A DNA stretch of 64,000 bases from positions 1,837,501 to 1,901,500 of the forward strand of contig JACCIC010000001.1 in NCBI GenBank assembly GCA_018907035.1, read 5' to 3'. The DNA is from Sycobia sp. Sy_11. Lineage: Eukaryota > Arthropoda > Insecta > Hymenoptera > Epichrysomallidae. The notes below the pieces were generated by a model that saw only the letters and a program-made list of their open reading frames with translations, searched no databases and had not been told where the DNA came from. Position 1 is the first letter of the stretch. The number at the start of each line of letters is the position of its first letter. The position numbers and the translations under genes were made by a program. Shown one piece after another: positions 1 through 12,960 of this stretch.

Positions 1-209
1 CTCTCTATATATAGCCAGTCCTCGCTTTCTATTCCATGACTTTTACATTACCCTGCCATTGTTACGCGAGTTTTCCTCGCGATAGAACTCGCGAGACGCC
101 TTTTACCTGATCCGCAATAAGCGAAACAGTAATATCGGGAGGAGTTTACTTTCATCGGCCCGGTGATCTTTTATATATGCGAAGGAGTTCACGCGAGCGA
201 AGATTAGGA

Positions 210-213
<4 letters not shown>

Positions 214-268
<55 letters not shown>
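214..268. repeat. (CT)n microsatellite
   Basis: An uninterrupted CT tract of about 27 units. Confidence 0.95.
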
Positions 269-272
<4 letters not shown>

Positions 273-1166
273 ATTTCTTTCAATACACAGTACAGAACAA
301 ATCTGTAGGTGACTCTATTAGCGTTCTAATGTTCTCGTTCAGTTTCAACTTTCTTACAGTAATTTCTGCAATTCATCAAGCAATATTGTTTAGCTGATAG
401 AGCCATAGTTGCGGAGAGCGTTAGAAAAAGTCTGCACCGGCGCTGATCCTTTGTACTGGATATAGAGTGTTAAGGCATTACATTTTCATTTTATGGCGCA
501 GTTAAGCGTTGCTTTTTTTTTAAAAGCTCTATATAAATAGTAGAAGCCAGTGGAAAAACAGACTTTTTCATTTAATAATATAGTCATTAATTTAATTTAG
601 ATCGTATGATGTAATGCAACATAAAGATATATTTACCTCATATCTCAAAATTTTTATTCTACTACGGGCCCAAGATATGTTTATAGAGAATATGTAATTA
701 AAATGTTATAGGGACTAGTAAGTCGAAGAAATACAGTTTTCAGAAAAAGCATTTGAAATTTACACAATTGTTCATATGCGTAAGTATCTGCTTTATTACA
801 AGGGGCGGACAACACGCGTTATAAATTATTTAATTTGCAATAAATCCTAATATTTTGAGAATATTCTAACCATATAAGTGAAAGAACATCAATAATATTG
901 CACGTGAAATAATATCCATTTAATCAAACTAAGAGTGATTCATTAAAGAGGTAGGATAAATATATTTACAGGAATTTCCTGTATCGAGTAATATCTTTGC
1001 TTTGCATGATATTATGAATGCTCAGAATTTTTTCATGGTCTAATTAAAAAGGAAGCGAGTCGTTTATAAACCTTCCTTAGTACAATAAAACGCTAATTAA
1101 AGCATTTAAATTGAACTATTCGTGTATAAAGGCATATTAAAGCGAATTATGGAAATTAGTCCGGAA

Positions 1167-1228
<62 letters not shown>

Positions 1229-3290
1229 CTTATACTTGTCAACATTATTTCAGAACAAAAGTTTTATCTCACAATTTGTATATAGATGATCAATTCTATT
1301 AACGGAAATAATATCACTAACTAAATTTCAACTGCAAATCATCGATTTGATTGTAATTAGTTTATTTTTTTGATAATAGCTAAATAGATGATTCGTAGAG
1401 TAGTTAATTTTATAGTTCAGATTTACCATTGATTTCCAGATATATATCAGTCACTTTTATAGAATTGTATATTTTCCACATGATATGTAGTTACATGAAT
1501 CTGATTTTATATATCGTAAATTCTGGACGCGTCCAACCCAATCAGATATATTTAAATCATGAAACAAATAGGTAAAATAACGATAATATGAGATAAGAAT
1601 GTAAGTTTCTGTAATTCACGTTAGTATGCCTCGAACTATTCAATACAAATATACTACTGCTGCTACGTATTACATGGTTCAATACGGATTGATGTTCATT
1701 AAATAATGAACTTTAAAAGAGAAGAACTCACAAGGTTGGTTCAATTTGAATATCCTTGAAAAACACATGGGATACATTCAAAATTACGATACCATTAATA
1801 TTCAGAGAATTAATTCTATCAGGTCAAGCTATGCTCACTTGACCAGACTCATATTTTTTAGTTAAAAATCAATGGCAAATACGATTTAATACTTGACTAA
1901 TGGGCAATTTTGGGAGCGTTAAGCATACATATCCATACATCACATCTTATGTTGAAAAATGCTTTCTCAATTGGCGCTTGGATTTTTTTACACAGTTTCA
2001 TCTTCCACTATGTCGTCATAAGATCTGCATGAAAATGAGAAATTGTGATTTAGAAAATAACAATGCATCCATAAAATTTCTATTCGTTTTTTTATCAAAG
2101 GCTTCTAAAAGCGATTAATTGTCTAAACGAGTATAATATCCCTGGCCTCGGATCTTATTCGAACGCTGTCTGACAATATTAAATTTACGATGGAGAATAT
2201 ACAGATAGAAATTGATTTCACAAACACGAAATAGATATTTTCGACTATTTGACCCGTATTCGCATTCCATTTTGAAAATTCCTTATACTTTCTACGTTTG
2301 TCCCATAAAATATGAACACTTGGAGTTCATGTGAATTATTTAGAATCATACATTATTTTGGAGGAATAAACACGTACTTCTTTCCTTGGTATTGTCCATG
2401 AACAATGGTAGAATCGTGGCAGATAATACAGACTTTCAGGATGCTTAATTAGCACAAGTCCTCTTCGCTCTTACAATGGGCTACTTCATTAGCATCAGCC
2501 TCCTTGTAACTCAGCCCAAACTTAATAAAGCATTAAATAGCATTACTGCTTCATCACTAGAAAATACAAGTAGCAGATTTGAATTCAATAATTCAGCAAT
2601 GAATAATGCTATTTACATGGTAAACTTCAATTGTGCCTATCATATGCTTGTTATTTACAACAGATTAACAGATTATCATATATATACAAATTGGCATAAT
2701 ACGAACAGAATATATACAAAGATTTATGCAAACAATTTAATATAGATACCTGCCACTGCGGACAGTATGTAGTTCTATAAAACCGTTACATCTGAAAAAC
2801 GGAAGAAATATTGGATGCCAATCTTATAGTTATTGTTTCAATCATCTATTATAATAAGATATCAAGAATTATGATTAATTTCATTGAATAAAATTTGCGA
2901 CTCCTGGTTGAGAAATCGCCCTTGCTAGTATACAATTTGAACTGATCATGAGAAAAAGTTATAATTTAATTCAGTTACATAACGATGTTAAAATGTTGCT
3001 TAAGCATTCGTTTCTAATCTCTGAAATATGTGCATCTTATCAAAATATAAACAAACAAAGAGGGATGTAGTGAAATAATTAATACCATCGAACAAACAAA
3101 AAGATTTTTCTGCCTCAGCTGCAGAGTCGAAGTAATCCTCGAATAAGTCAACGAGACGCGCCTGTATACTTGATATTAAACTTGCACTTATTTATATATC
3201 GCCTCGCTGTTGTCGTAAACTTCGCACATTTCATATGTATATATCTTTGCCTCGCTTCGCTCGCATTTTCGCGCGATAATCCTGCCTCCG
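269..3290. other. AT-rich non-coding DNA
   Basis: Apart from the AT repeat at 1169-1225, I see no exon, RNA gene or element that holds up. A frame of 89 codons at 2476-2745 is within chance for such DNA. Confidence 0.6.
1169..1225. repeat. (AT)n microsatellite
   Basis: A perfect AT tract of about 28 units in AT-rich DNA. Confidence 0.95.
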
Positions 3291-3298
3291 TGACGTCA
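3291..3298. promoter_or_regulatory. Perfect CRE palindrome TGACGTCA
   Basis: The full eight-base CREB/ATF binding palindrome is present, in a CpG-bearing stretch (3240-3300) inside otherwise AT-rich DNA. Whether it acts is unknown; an eight-base match is expected about once per window by chance. Confidence 0.4.
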
Positions 3299-3375
3299 TG
3301 CATATAATGTCTTAATCCAAGGCTTAAGGCACTTATTCTCGTATACAGCCTGGTGGTTTATATGTATAACACACA

Positions 3376-3377
<2 letters not shown>

Positions 3378-3435
<58 letters not shown>
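3378..3435. repeat. (CA)n microsatellite
   Basis: A perfect CA tract of 29 units about 80 bases downstream of the CRE palindrome. Confidence 0.95.
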
Positions 3436-3438
<3 letters not shown>

Positions 3439-3612
3439 GAATACTGGTACATATAGGCTGAGATTATAGAAAGTCGGGGAGTCATGAGGATCTATCAGGA
3501 AATTAGAGTGGCGAATCTTTGGAAAGGCGGGTACGAGAACTACAGGAAGATTATAACAATAAACAGAAAAGGAACTGCGGAGAAGATCGCGAAATGTCGT
3601 TTTATTTCTCAG

Positions 3613-3654
3613 GTTTTATCAAGCACAGTGATACTGATAACATATCCGAAACTG
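3613..3654 (+). CDS. Candidate 42-nt microexon, unknown gene
   Basis: The acceptor TTTTATTTCTCAG has a good pyrimidine tract, and the donor CTG|GTGAGT has all six intron-side consensus bases. Phase 0 reads VLSSTVILITYPKL; the third frame is also open, and the second has a stop. The length is a multiple of three. A TA repeat begins 38 bases downstream. It is too short for composition to help, so the claim rests on splice signals only. Confidence 0.22.
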
Positions 3655-3686
3655 GTGAGTAATTGTCGCGAATATCTTATTTTAGC

Positions 3687-3692
<6 letters not shown>

Positions 3693-3740
<48 letters not shown>
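3693..3740. repeat. (AT)n microsatellite
   Basis: A perfect AT tract of 24 units, downstream of the candidate microexon at 3613-3654. Confidence 0.95.
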
Positions 3741-3743
<3 letters not shown>

Positions 3744-5702
3744 TTCTACTTTATTTCAAGACAAATTAAGTTTTATAAAAACAGACAACGATGCTTACAC
3801 ATTTAAGTATATGTAATAAGGAAGCGTTGTGCAATAAGACGAGGACAGCTGAGTTTTCGATATTGTAACAGATTTAGATACAGAACAGTGTAACAACATT
3901 TATACCAATCGTATTTTTATTTTTTATTTCAATTAAAAGAAACTTAAAATAAATAGAATTCCAAGAAGAAAGTTTCAATACTTGCTGAGGACCATAAATG
4001 CGTATACGGCTAATGAAAGCAAAATAAAAAAAAAGACTGTAAAATCAGTTTGAATTTCTTATATAGTATCATCTAAAAGACCAGGCAGCGCAATCTCGAG
4101 CGCCATGCAGCGCTAGAAGCATAAAAAAGCCTTTTGCAACGGATGGAATACAATATTAAAAAGTCATATATACTTCTTGTTATGATACTCTAATACTGCA
4201 AACATTAATAATAATACCTTTAAGACGAAGGAATTTTTGCATTGCCTCAGAGCTCAACATGCTTAATATAGATATTTATATATTACAAGCATCTTGAGGA
4301 TTTAAAATATTTGTTCTTTAAAACTGCTTCTTATATATATAAAACTCTTGATCTGTATAATGCAAATAACGTTAAAAATACATGTTAAACCTTTTACAGG
4401 ACATTTCGTTATACTACATGCATTATAATTTAAAGAAATATTCACTTTACCTATTCCACTGTGTTTATCCAACATTTTTTTATAAAAGTATAGAGATATA
4501 TTTAAAACTTGTTTGTTATTCATCATAATTATAAGCTTTCTTCTACGTCAGATGCATAAGAGAGGTATGAATTTGAAACTTAATCGGAATCAAGTATTGA
4601 AATCTCGAAAGTAAAATTTAATGTTCGAAAAAAAATACAAATGTAAAATAAACACGACGAATTATTTATCAATACCAACTTAATTTAATCAGTACCACAT
4701 TAATTCCCATAGACACCAGTCAGCTGCGGCGTTTAAGTATACTACTGTCCAAATTTCAATTAATGATTTTATTTGCAAAAAAGTTATTTACCGATATATT
4801 ATCTTGATTCATACCATTAAGTTTAATTGTACAATTAATATAAACAATAACCTAGTTTTACGCAAAACCGATCTTATATATATATATCCACGAGACACAA
4901 AATACCGTCACAGATATGGTAGTGAAACGCAAGCTGACTAATCAATTAGATCTCGAAACCTTCGCGTGTAATTTAGTACAGGCCCCTTTTAGAAGCGTTT
5001 TTTGTTTCCTTTTCAACTCAGTCCAGTATCGATGCACAAATAAGTTGCTATACGTTCGAATTCTATCACCCATAGATATACATATGTATTTTAGAATTTC
5101 AATAAACGAAAATTTATTAATTTTTCTAAATTTCTTAATTGATTTATTACATTAGTAAGAATTGTGTTTAACTAATATTGAGAATGTAAGGTTATTAGAG
5201 TCTATATTTCGCTATTACATGCTGCTTTATAATAAACGGTTTCTTTAAGTGGCTGGTTCATCCGTTTCCGATACAGTCTTAAATTATCTTACAGTCTAAA
5301 ATGATATATCTATAAGTATATAATAATAGTCCGACTTTCCTTGTTAATAATCACTTTCGTAGAATCTGAAATAAAAAAATTTATATATATATATATATAT
5401 TTATATATAAATTAATCCGAATCAATATACTACTGTTAGTAAAATACTACCTGATTACCCCCACCGACATTATTGAGTCGATGTGATTTTTTTGCATCTT
5501 TTCATTAATAAAGACTTCTCATTATTTTTTATAAAACTGTTAGTAATCTATATGTATAATAGAATGACAGAAACTACAAATTTAATATTATACGATCGAT
5601 TTGTCTGATTGATTGTCGTGCGCATTGATTAAAACATCGAATTATGAATAAGGTCAAGTATCAGTCGATAAATATCGATATTTCGAATTATTAGTATTAT
5701 TA
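3741..5702. other. AT-rich non-coding DNA
   Basis: No supported feature. A 79-codon frame from 4916 (MVVKRKLTNQLD...) has no splice signals or family match. Confidence 0.55.
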
Positions 5703-5738
5703 ACACACGCGCGCGCGCGCACACACACACACACACAC
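5703..5738. repeat. Compound (CA)(CG)(CA) repeat, Z-DNA type
   Basis: ACACAC passes into CG units and back into CA units, so the whole 36 bases alternate purine and pyrimidine. It marks the left edge of the CpG-rich pocket at 5.7-6.2 kb. Confidence 0.9.
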
Positions 5739-6240
5739 CGAATATACGATAGCGCCACGAGACCTGCTCGAGATAGTTGTTTAGCTAGTCCAGTCTCTCC
5801 CGTGCGATGCCGTGTGTTGCGTGCGGCGACACCCGCAGTGTATATAACCTAATACGATGCGTCCCCCGCACGGCGCGTTATCAAATGCGCAAATGATCTA
5901 CACAGTGAAGGGAGTGGCGGAGGAGGGGGATGTGGGAAAGAGACGGACACTGGTATACAAAACCTTCGCATGCCTGCCGCGACGACGCGCTTAATATCAC
6001 AATGCGCTATACACGGTTGCGACGGCAACCGTTAATCCCACGGCATCACCGTCGCGCCGCGCGCGTTCACCCACTTCGGGAGGATTATTAAACTCTGGCA
6101 AAGCCCGCGAATCGTCGATTATGCCGATTATTCGCGTCTCCCCGCCAGCTCCCCACCTCCCCTCGCTCCTGCTCCCGGAAGTAACGCGCGGTTTATGGAA
6201 ATGCTATAGTCTAGCGTGTATTTAAGAAGTACGAAAATCA
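5739..6240. other. CpG-rich pocket, possible regulatory island
   Basis: CpG is frequent (CGCGCG-type words), in sharp contrast to the flanks. A TATATAA word at about 5840 sits inside it. There is no open frame of note. A promoter or enhancer is possible, but nothing proves it. Confidence 0.35.
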
Positions 6241-7681
6241 TTATATATATACATAGAGAATGCATATGCGGATATCACGCAGAGGAAAACTTATTGGGCT
6301 AAATATGTGTATAGAATATATATGGCTGCAACTTACACGTACAGCATTGATGCTCTTTTTGTAATTCCTTTCTTGCGTAACGCCGACTGCTTCAAATTGT
6401 GCGAATTGCAATGCCATCAAGGAAATGTTGCTCGCCCTTTAATCGAATAGGATTTTCTTTTCTCACTTTCTTACAAGAGTTCGCTCTCTCACTACATATA
6501 CAAGCAGTGAAAATTATGAATGTGTTGCTTCTTTTTTTTTTTATTCGAGTGTCCTATATATAAACAATTTTATGGTCATAACGCAGTTTGTGAACATACA
6601 TATCACACACCATGTATGTGGAATTTACCTGCGTAGTAATTAAGTAATTTGTTTTTCAATAAGATCCATGAAGACTAAAATTTTATTCGTGTTGAACAAG
6701 AAAAGGCCTGTAATTTAAATAAAAAATGGTTAGCTTAAATTCAGAGATATGTATTGAAGATATAATGTGCAATATATAGAAATATTTTTATTTTCCGTAC
6801 ACTTAAATTTTTATTTATTTGAATAATGCTTATCTTTAATACTTAAATCGATTTAAAAATATTATTGTTATTGTTGAAAATAAATAATAATCTCTAACCA
6901 ATAATTAAAATTCCACGATCCATCGAGCCAGTCTTCCATACATGCGAATAAATTCACCCAGATTCCATGCATAACTCGGTGGCGGCATATACAACGAGCA
7001 AAAAGTCGTATGTAAAATCTATAGAACTCCGCGTAAATTGAATGCTAGTTATCTATTTCTGTCCCGTTCAGTTTGGCGGATAGCGCATTCGTTTGGAAAA
7101 CGAATCGAGAGCCAAAGACAATTCAGAAGGGCAATTTTTTTGCTGCTCGCGAGTCTTTATCTGAACTTCCCTCACCCCCTCTCCCGCCCCGTGAGCATCG
7201 TGTATTCAAATGCGTACAGGGGATCATTGATTTCATGTTTGCGCGACCGTGCCCACTGTACCATGTGTCACCTATATAAACTCGTATACATAAAGTATGG
7301 AGCGCCAGAAATAATGTTTTGCATTTTACGGCAAACATCGGATGGGCTCTAGTATTTTGGGAAAAAACACGTCTTTTACGGTTTAACGATTAAAAATTAG
7401 ATATACGTATTCACTAGGATCTAGTTTACAGCATATTAATTGTGAATGCTTGATAAATCTGAATATATGTGAACAACTATTTTCGAATTGGCTTGTCAGC
7501 GAAGATAGACGTCTTAGAGAAAACTAAACCTAACGGATTATTTAGAATTGCTTGCTGGCTATTAGACCACTGGGAATATTACTTACACATTAGGTACAAA
7601 ACATTGGGTTTTGTTCTAGTTCGCCTCGTTCTTCCCTCTTGTGTCAGATTTTGCCTTTTCGCTGAATCAGCTATAGTATTC

Positions 7682-7734
<53 letters not shown>

Positions 7735-9129
7735 CAGCTTGTATTAAACCGTCCTTACCATGTAAAGTTCTCTTCTATAAGATGCTTATATTTGTTTCTA
7801 CAGTTGCTCAAATAGTTTTCTTTGGATGGAAAAAGAGCTATTTTTTGTATATAAAATTAAATTTTAGACATATTAGTTATATGCATCAACGAAAAATCTT
7901 ATTTAGACAACTTAGAGCAGCTTTTAGGCTATCATACTTAACGATCATTTTTCACGGTTTGTTGTACTCGAAAGTTGTTACGAAAATAGCAGTTGCATCT
8001 AGTTTTCATGTCAAAAGAGAATACTGTGGATTTACGAATTTGATTCCTAGTATTTTAAAACTTAAATAATGTATATTATTATATAATATTATATAACTTT
8101 CTAGTATAATCATATAATTTCAAATGAATTTAATCATGCTTATATTAATACACAAACAAAACACAACAAGAAGTGAGAGGTCCCTCAACAACAATACAGA
8201 AATAATTTCTGTTTTAACGTTAAAAATGTATGAATTAGATGACTGAACATTTGTGAAAAAATCATGTATAGATATCATGAGTAGCCACCTGGCGATAGAT
8301 TTCTATTTGATCAAGAAACTATCCAAGTATATTAAAAACAATCACTATTAGTTTGATTATTGTTTATTTTTAGAATATTCGAATTTCGCACAGATGTGTC
8401 GAGGACTACAGGATGAGTCGGAACACTTAAGTTACAATTTCTGAATAATTTTTAGTATATAATATTATATTTATGTTTATATATGATTAGGGATACAATT
8501 GATATTAGGTATAGGAATGAAATGACGGTTTAATTATCAATTAGACTGTAGATCACTGTCCAAGAATGCAAAGTTTAGTAAACGGAGCTCTGAAACACTG
8601 AAGAGTAATTCTGAGAGGACGAAGCGTCGGGCTTCCAAAGAGGAAGTAAAGAAAAAAAAACAAGAGGATTCAGTGAGCGAAGCTTAACCATTTAAAAATA
8701 TGTACACTAAGCTGCCTTAACTTCGCTGTTGGTTGCATTTACTCCGTAAGGCACGGTGACATTACGGCTTTCATTCCACAGGGCGGTATATGCTCGAATA
8801 CAAATCGGGGGCTTACATCTATTTTGTCCTTCTGCATTAAAGCAAGAAACATATTTAGATTTGCTCACTCTAAAATATTATTCGAAGTATATTTATACTT
8901 TTTGTATACGTTCTGTTCGAATCATTATTCGAAGATTTGTAAAATCTTTTTGTGATATGTTATTTGCATTTTCTTTAGAAGTTTTCAATCTCTTTTTATT
9001 GGAAGCTAAGATTCCAATCACGATGCAGTGCAAGATTGCAAGAAATTAGTTCATACATTAGAGAGTCTTGTGTGAGCTTTGGTCGCGAGTAGACGTTTGT
9101 ACTCACAGCTCCGAAGTATCGCGTGTTTA
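6241..9129. other. AT-rich non-coding DNA
   Basis: It holds the TA repeat at 7687. The frames at 7038-7352, 7469-7747 and 8756-9049 have no supporting signals; the last could be a more decayed upstream part of the Gag-like relic. Confidence 0.5.
7687..7733. repeat. (TA)n microsatellite
   Basis: A perfect TA tract of 23 units. Confidence 0.95.
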
Positions 9130-9741
9130 TTACTGATTTTGCTCTTTGAATAAGAGTATGGTCAGCAATAGTTGCTGCTTTGCTGCAGGCACACCTTCGA
9201 AATGAACAATACACTCTTAGTGGAAAATTAGATGATAATATAATGTCTCCAAGTACATCTCAAAAATCATTCGCCAATATATGCCATTCAGCAACACATA
9301 ACGAAGATCCTATTGTCATTGATTCAGTCGACGGGTTAACTAGCGATGATTAGGTGACTTTGAGAAATGAACAGATACAAACAATATCAGGTATAGCTCA
9401 AAAATTTTAGGCGGAAGAGTTTGTGTTTATTTGAACAGTAAAAATTTAGTGCAAACGTTAATAAATCAAAAAGTGCAAATTAAAGACTTAATTCTACCTA
9501 TTCGGCCTCTAATAAATAATAATAAAGGAGTCGTAATTTCAAACATTTATTTAATAATTCCAAATAACGTCATTATTGAAATACTAGAAAGCATAACATT
9601 ACAATTATTTCACCTATAACGTTCATGCGGGCATCGCTATCAAAACCAGGCAGATCGCATATTCTGTCTTTTCATTGTCAGTTTTTCATAAAAGCAGTAG
9701 AAGAAAATTCCTTAGCGTATTCCATTCAAATTTCACACTAA
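9130..9741 (+). pseudogene. Decayed Gag-like ORF1 of a non-LTR retrotransposon
   Basis: Three successive frames read as one protein broken by stops and shifts. The first frame (about 9150-9434) gives a helical segment (VAALLQAHLRNEQ), then DPIVIDSVDGLTSDD, with stops at 9351, 9408 and 9432. A second frame (9431-9616) carries LPIRPLI and GVVISNIYLIIPNNVII. A third (9610-9738) carries SPITFMRAS and GRSHILSF. The order VVISN, IPN, SPIT, then HILSF is what I know from the region just before the zinc knuckles in Gag-like ORF1 proteins of insect non-LTR elements, especially in ants. The zinc knuckles themselves are not seen, and the frame ends at TAA 9739. It is a dead fragment with no role for the host suggested. 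Confidence 0.6.
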
Positions 9742-9886
9742 GATATAATAGTATATAGGTGTTTTTTATAATAAACTCTACCTCTTGCTTCCTCTGTATA
9801 TCATTATATGTAGCAAAATAATTCCTTCTAGGGGTTTATAATTGCTCAAATAAAAAAAAGTTCATGCATTAAATGTATATTAATTA

Positions 9887-9933
9887 ATTGTATATAATTA
9901 TCAATTGTATATAATTAATTGTAGATAATTATC
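9887..9933. repeat. Three tandem AT-rich units
   Basis: AATTGTATATAATTATC, then AATTGTATATAATT, then AATTGTAGATAATTATC stand in tandem. Each unit is itself nearly palindromic. It lies about 150 bases past the end of the Gag-like relic. Confidence 0.8.
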
Positions 9934-12150
9934 CGAATAGAGTGTTAAAAAACGAGTAGTATTTTTGGAAACCTTTTTTTAGCAAAAAACTAACGTTTCA
10001 AAACTATCTAGATTCTTCTACAATAATAAATTCAAAAACAATACAATTATTCTACTAATTTATTATTAAATTATTCTTATTGTATCATGAAAATATCATA
10101 GCACATCAAATACTTTATTCAGAAATTATAGGTAATATAAAAAAATAGTCAGCTTCTAAAGTACAATTACACGAAATAAATTAAATAGTTGCGGAATTAA
10201 AAATTTTTTACAATTTAATCAATAATGGCTCGCTAAAACTTGTGTGTTTTTGGTTATACACAAGTTACTATCTATAATATTCGCTTACAACTACATAGTG
10301 AAAATAAATGTTTCTTATCTAATCTCAGGAGTTGATAATTAAATTTCGTGCATGCATCATATTTTTACTGGTTTGCAGTAGGGTATAAATGCAATGAATT
10401 AAAGCGTTTATTTAATTTTTTAATACTCTGTTCTTGCAACAAACAAAAGAACAAGTACATATTTATTGCTGACGCAATGTATCTGTAGCTAAGCAACATA
10501 ATTCTAAAGTTTAATTTTTAAGCTTCAGATTCAATATAGAAAGAAAAATATCTATCTTGGTTTGTAAGACTATTACCAAAATAACTGCAGCGACTGTATA
10601 TGTTAAAAATGAAAGCGAAATAATGTTTTGACGAGATTATTTATTAATTGTCAGCATGGCTAGCCCAATTATACTTAATATATCTGCCTGAAGTATAGAA
10701 GTGAGAGAGCCTCCCAAATAAAACATTACCAATTGTAAATAGAGGGGCCCACCATTCGCTCAATTAAGATAACTGTTGTTCTTCCCGTATGCAGATAGGA
10801 CATTGTGACCTCGTTTCTCTTTTTACTCATACGATAAATTTTAAAACCTTTATAATTCTTCATTTTGTAAAAATAGCATTTAAAGTTAAAAGACGGTATA
10901 CTTAAATTTTAAACCAACTGTGTAAGTTTGTACATAATAAATTATGTAACAGCATATAGCTATTAACACGATAAATAAGATACTGAACGAATCAATAAAG
11001 AAAGAAATGAGAGAAGAAATCGATTCTGACTACCTGAAAGGTATTTAATAGCTATATTGAGAGAATACATTTGTCACTATTCAGTGTAATAGTATTTTCA
11101 TAATTTATACATCAACACAACTTTGAACAACTTTGAACGACTAATTCCTTTAAATTACATGTAAACAATATATTTTATTCAAACGTTTGTATATTTTTTG
11201 TTAAAACATTACAGCAGATAAATTATCACTGATGAAATTAATCGAGGAATAACTTCTCAGGGTAAATAATCCATAGAAATATTCTATACTAGATTTGAAC
11301 TGAATGAATGAATGTATGTGACGTCCTTCATTATTCAAAACTTAGTATATTCACTTCGATGAAGACCGAATTTTATGCTTATAAAAAGTACTTAACATAT
11401 TCTTTGGACGTTTCTAAAGACTTAAAAGGATATGTCTAATTAAAATATATAATTGTAAACATTACCTGAACTACTTACTGCGTTGATATACTTTACTTCA
11501 CTAATAATATCATTAAATATGGTAGTTTGAAATCAATTTCAAATAGATTCATGATGAATTTATTCAATGATTACATCCTTCATTAAATGTGGATCAATAT
11601 GAATATTCAGTCTTAATTTCATTGCCTCGTATAAAATTGAGCTCATACAGTATTTCTGCAAACTTAGAATTTTCTTTTTGCTACTTTTACAGCCATACCC
11701 TCAACAGACAGTAGTAAGATTCGTACTTACCGACGAAAAGTAATACAATTCACAAATAGTAGCAGAACTGAATTCTTACGACAAAAAGTAGTAAATTTTG
11801 GCGAGGTTTATCAAAATAACTTAGATTCGTCTTTTTTAATGCTTTGAAACACAATTGAAAGTTTTATAGCTTTTTTACATCTATTCTGTGGAAAATTGTG
11901 GAATATGTTAGTTTTCGATACAAAATTTCGTTCGTGTTATTCTTGGTTTGTTTTGCTTCAAATTTATTATTTTATTTCTAAGGTCTCGATATGATTTTAT
12001 ATGCTATTTACTAGATGCTCAATAATTATTGCATACTGTATTATATATTATCTTACTGAATTTATCCAAATTTTTTACAGTATGACTACAAATAAATCAA
12101 CACTCATATCTATGTATTTATTTCTTCTCGGACTCGACCTGGTTTCATTG
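9934..12150. other. AT-rich non-coding DNA
   Basis: Only the possible microexon at 11693 was noted. No transposon ends were recognised. Confidence 0.55.
11693..11713 (+). CDS. Possible 21-nt microexon
   Basis: An excellent acceptor (TTTCTTTTTGCTACTTTTACAG) is followed 21 bases later by GTAAGA. The phase-0 reading is PYPQQTV. The donor side is only fair (GTA|GTAAGA). Very short exons of this kind cannot be separated from chance by sequence alone. Confidence 0.12.
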
Positions 12151-12960
12151 TTTTCCTGCTGGTTGCAGAGGTCACCGACTCACCGGTACCTCACTGGCTC
12201 GCTACCCTCTCTTGTTTCTCTTGTCCAATCTCTCATGTATCCCCCCTCTCCCTTTCACTCTCTCACTCTCTTCCGCATGTTCATGATTCCTTCAGTAAAA
12301 ACTTTCCTCTGACTTCAACGCTGTAGCACCTCTTTCACTCTTTATTTCGCTGCCACCCTCCCTGTAAAAGCTTTGCTTCACCGCGTTTCAAAAACACTCG
12401 AGTTCTCTCTTTTCTTTTCTCATCTTTATGCTACTACGGGCGAGTAGCCGATGTCTTCGTCATCTCCAGGCGCCGGCTTCTTTACCCGACTCCGTGGCAT
12501 TGTTTTTTCAAAAGGAGAAAAAAAGGGAGAGCTAAAAATTTCAATACACCCGTAAAGTGCACAACTCTTCTCCGTCTATCTCACTTTTGCTAGCTATCGT
12601 ACTAATCAACGCTACTGTGCGGTTGTTGTCGACCTCGCTAGAGAGAGAAGGGGGGAGGTGGGAAATGGATGGATTTTCGCAGTTTCCGAGTTTCCTATTT
12701 AGTCGAAAAGGCAATTAAGAGTGAATCGCAATTACTGACGATTCGTTACGCCGCATATCGTCGCGTGGATTTGGCAATGTAGAACAAGAATTCCGATTGA
12801 AATCATTGGCCGTGTGTTGGTTGTTTTATTGGAATCGAGCCTCAGTTTAATTGCTTCTCTGGAATTCCATGGAAAAAATGTTCGGATTGCAACCACCCCG
12901 CCTGGTTTCATCCGACTGATCGTTGTCACGCGTTTTCTCTGATTTCGTACAATCGTTCCA
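12150..12960. other. Pyrimidine-rich, moderately GC-rich pocket
   Basis: CT-rich on the plus strand for about 300 bases, then mixed sequence with several CpGs. Minus-strand frames here are short and unsupported. Confidence 0.45.

Noticed and set aside
2476..2745. 89-codon ORF in AT-rich DNA
   Set aside because: The length is within chance for a window this size, and the Asn/Ile/Tyr content follows base composition.
9107..9215. Minus-strand exon-like segment with GTGAGT donor
   Set aside because: It overlaps the Gag-like plus-strand relic, which explains the open reading better; the minus frame is taken as its shadow.
12426..12500. 24-codon minus ORF (MPRSRVKKPAPGDDED...)
   Set aside because: It is pleasing in composition but very short, in a GC-richer pocket, with no splice or conservation evidence.
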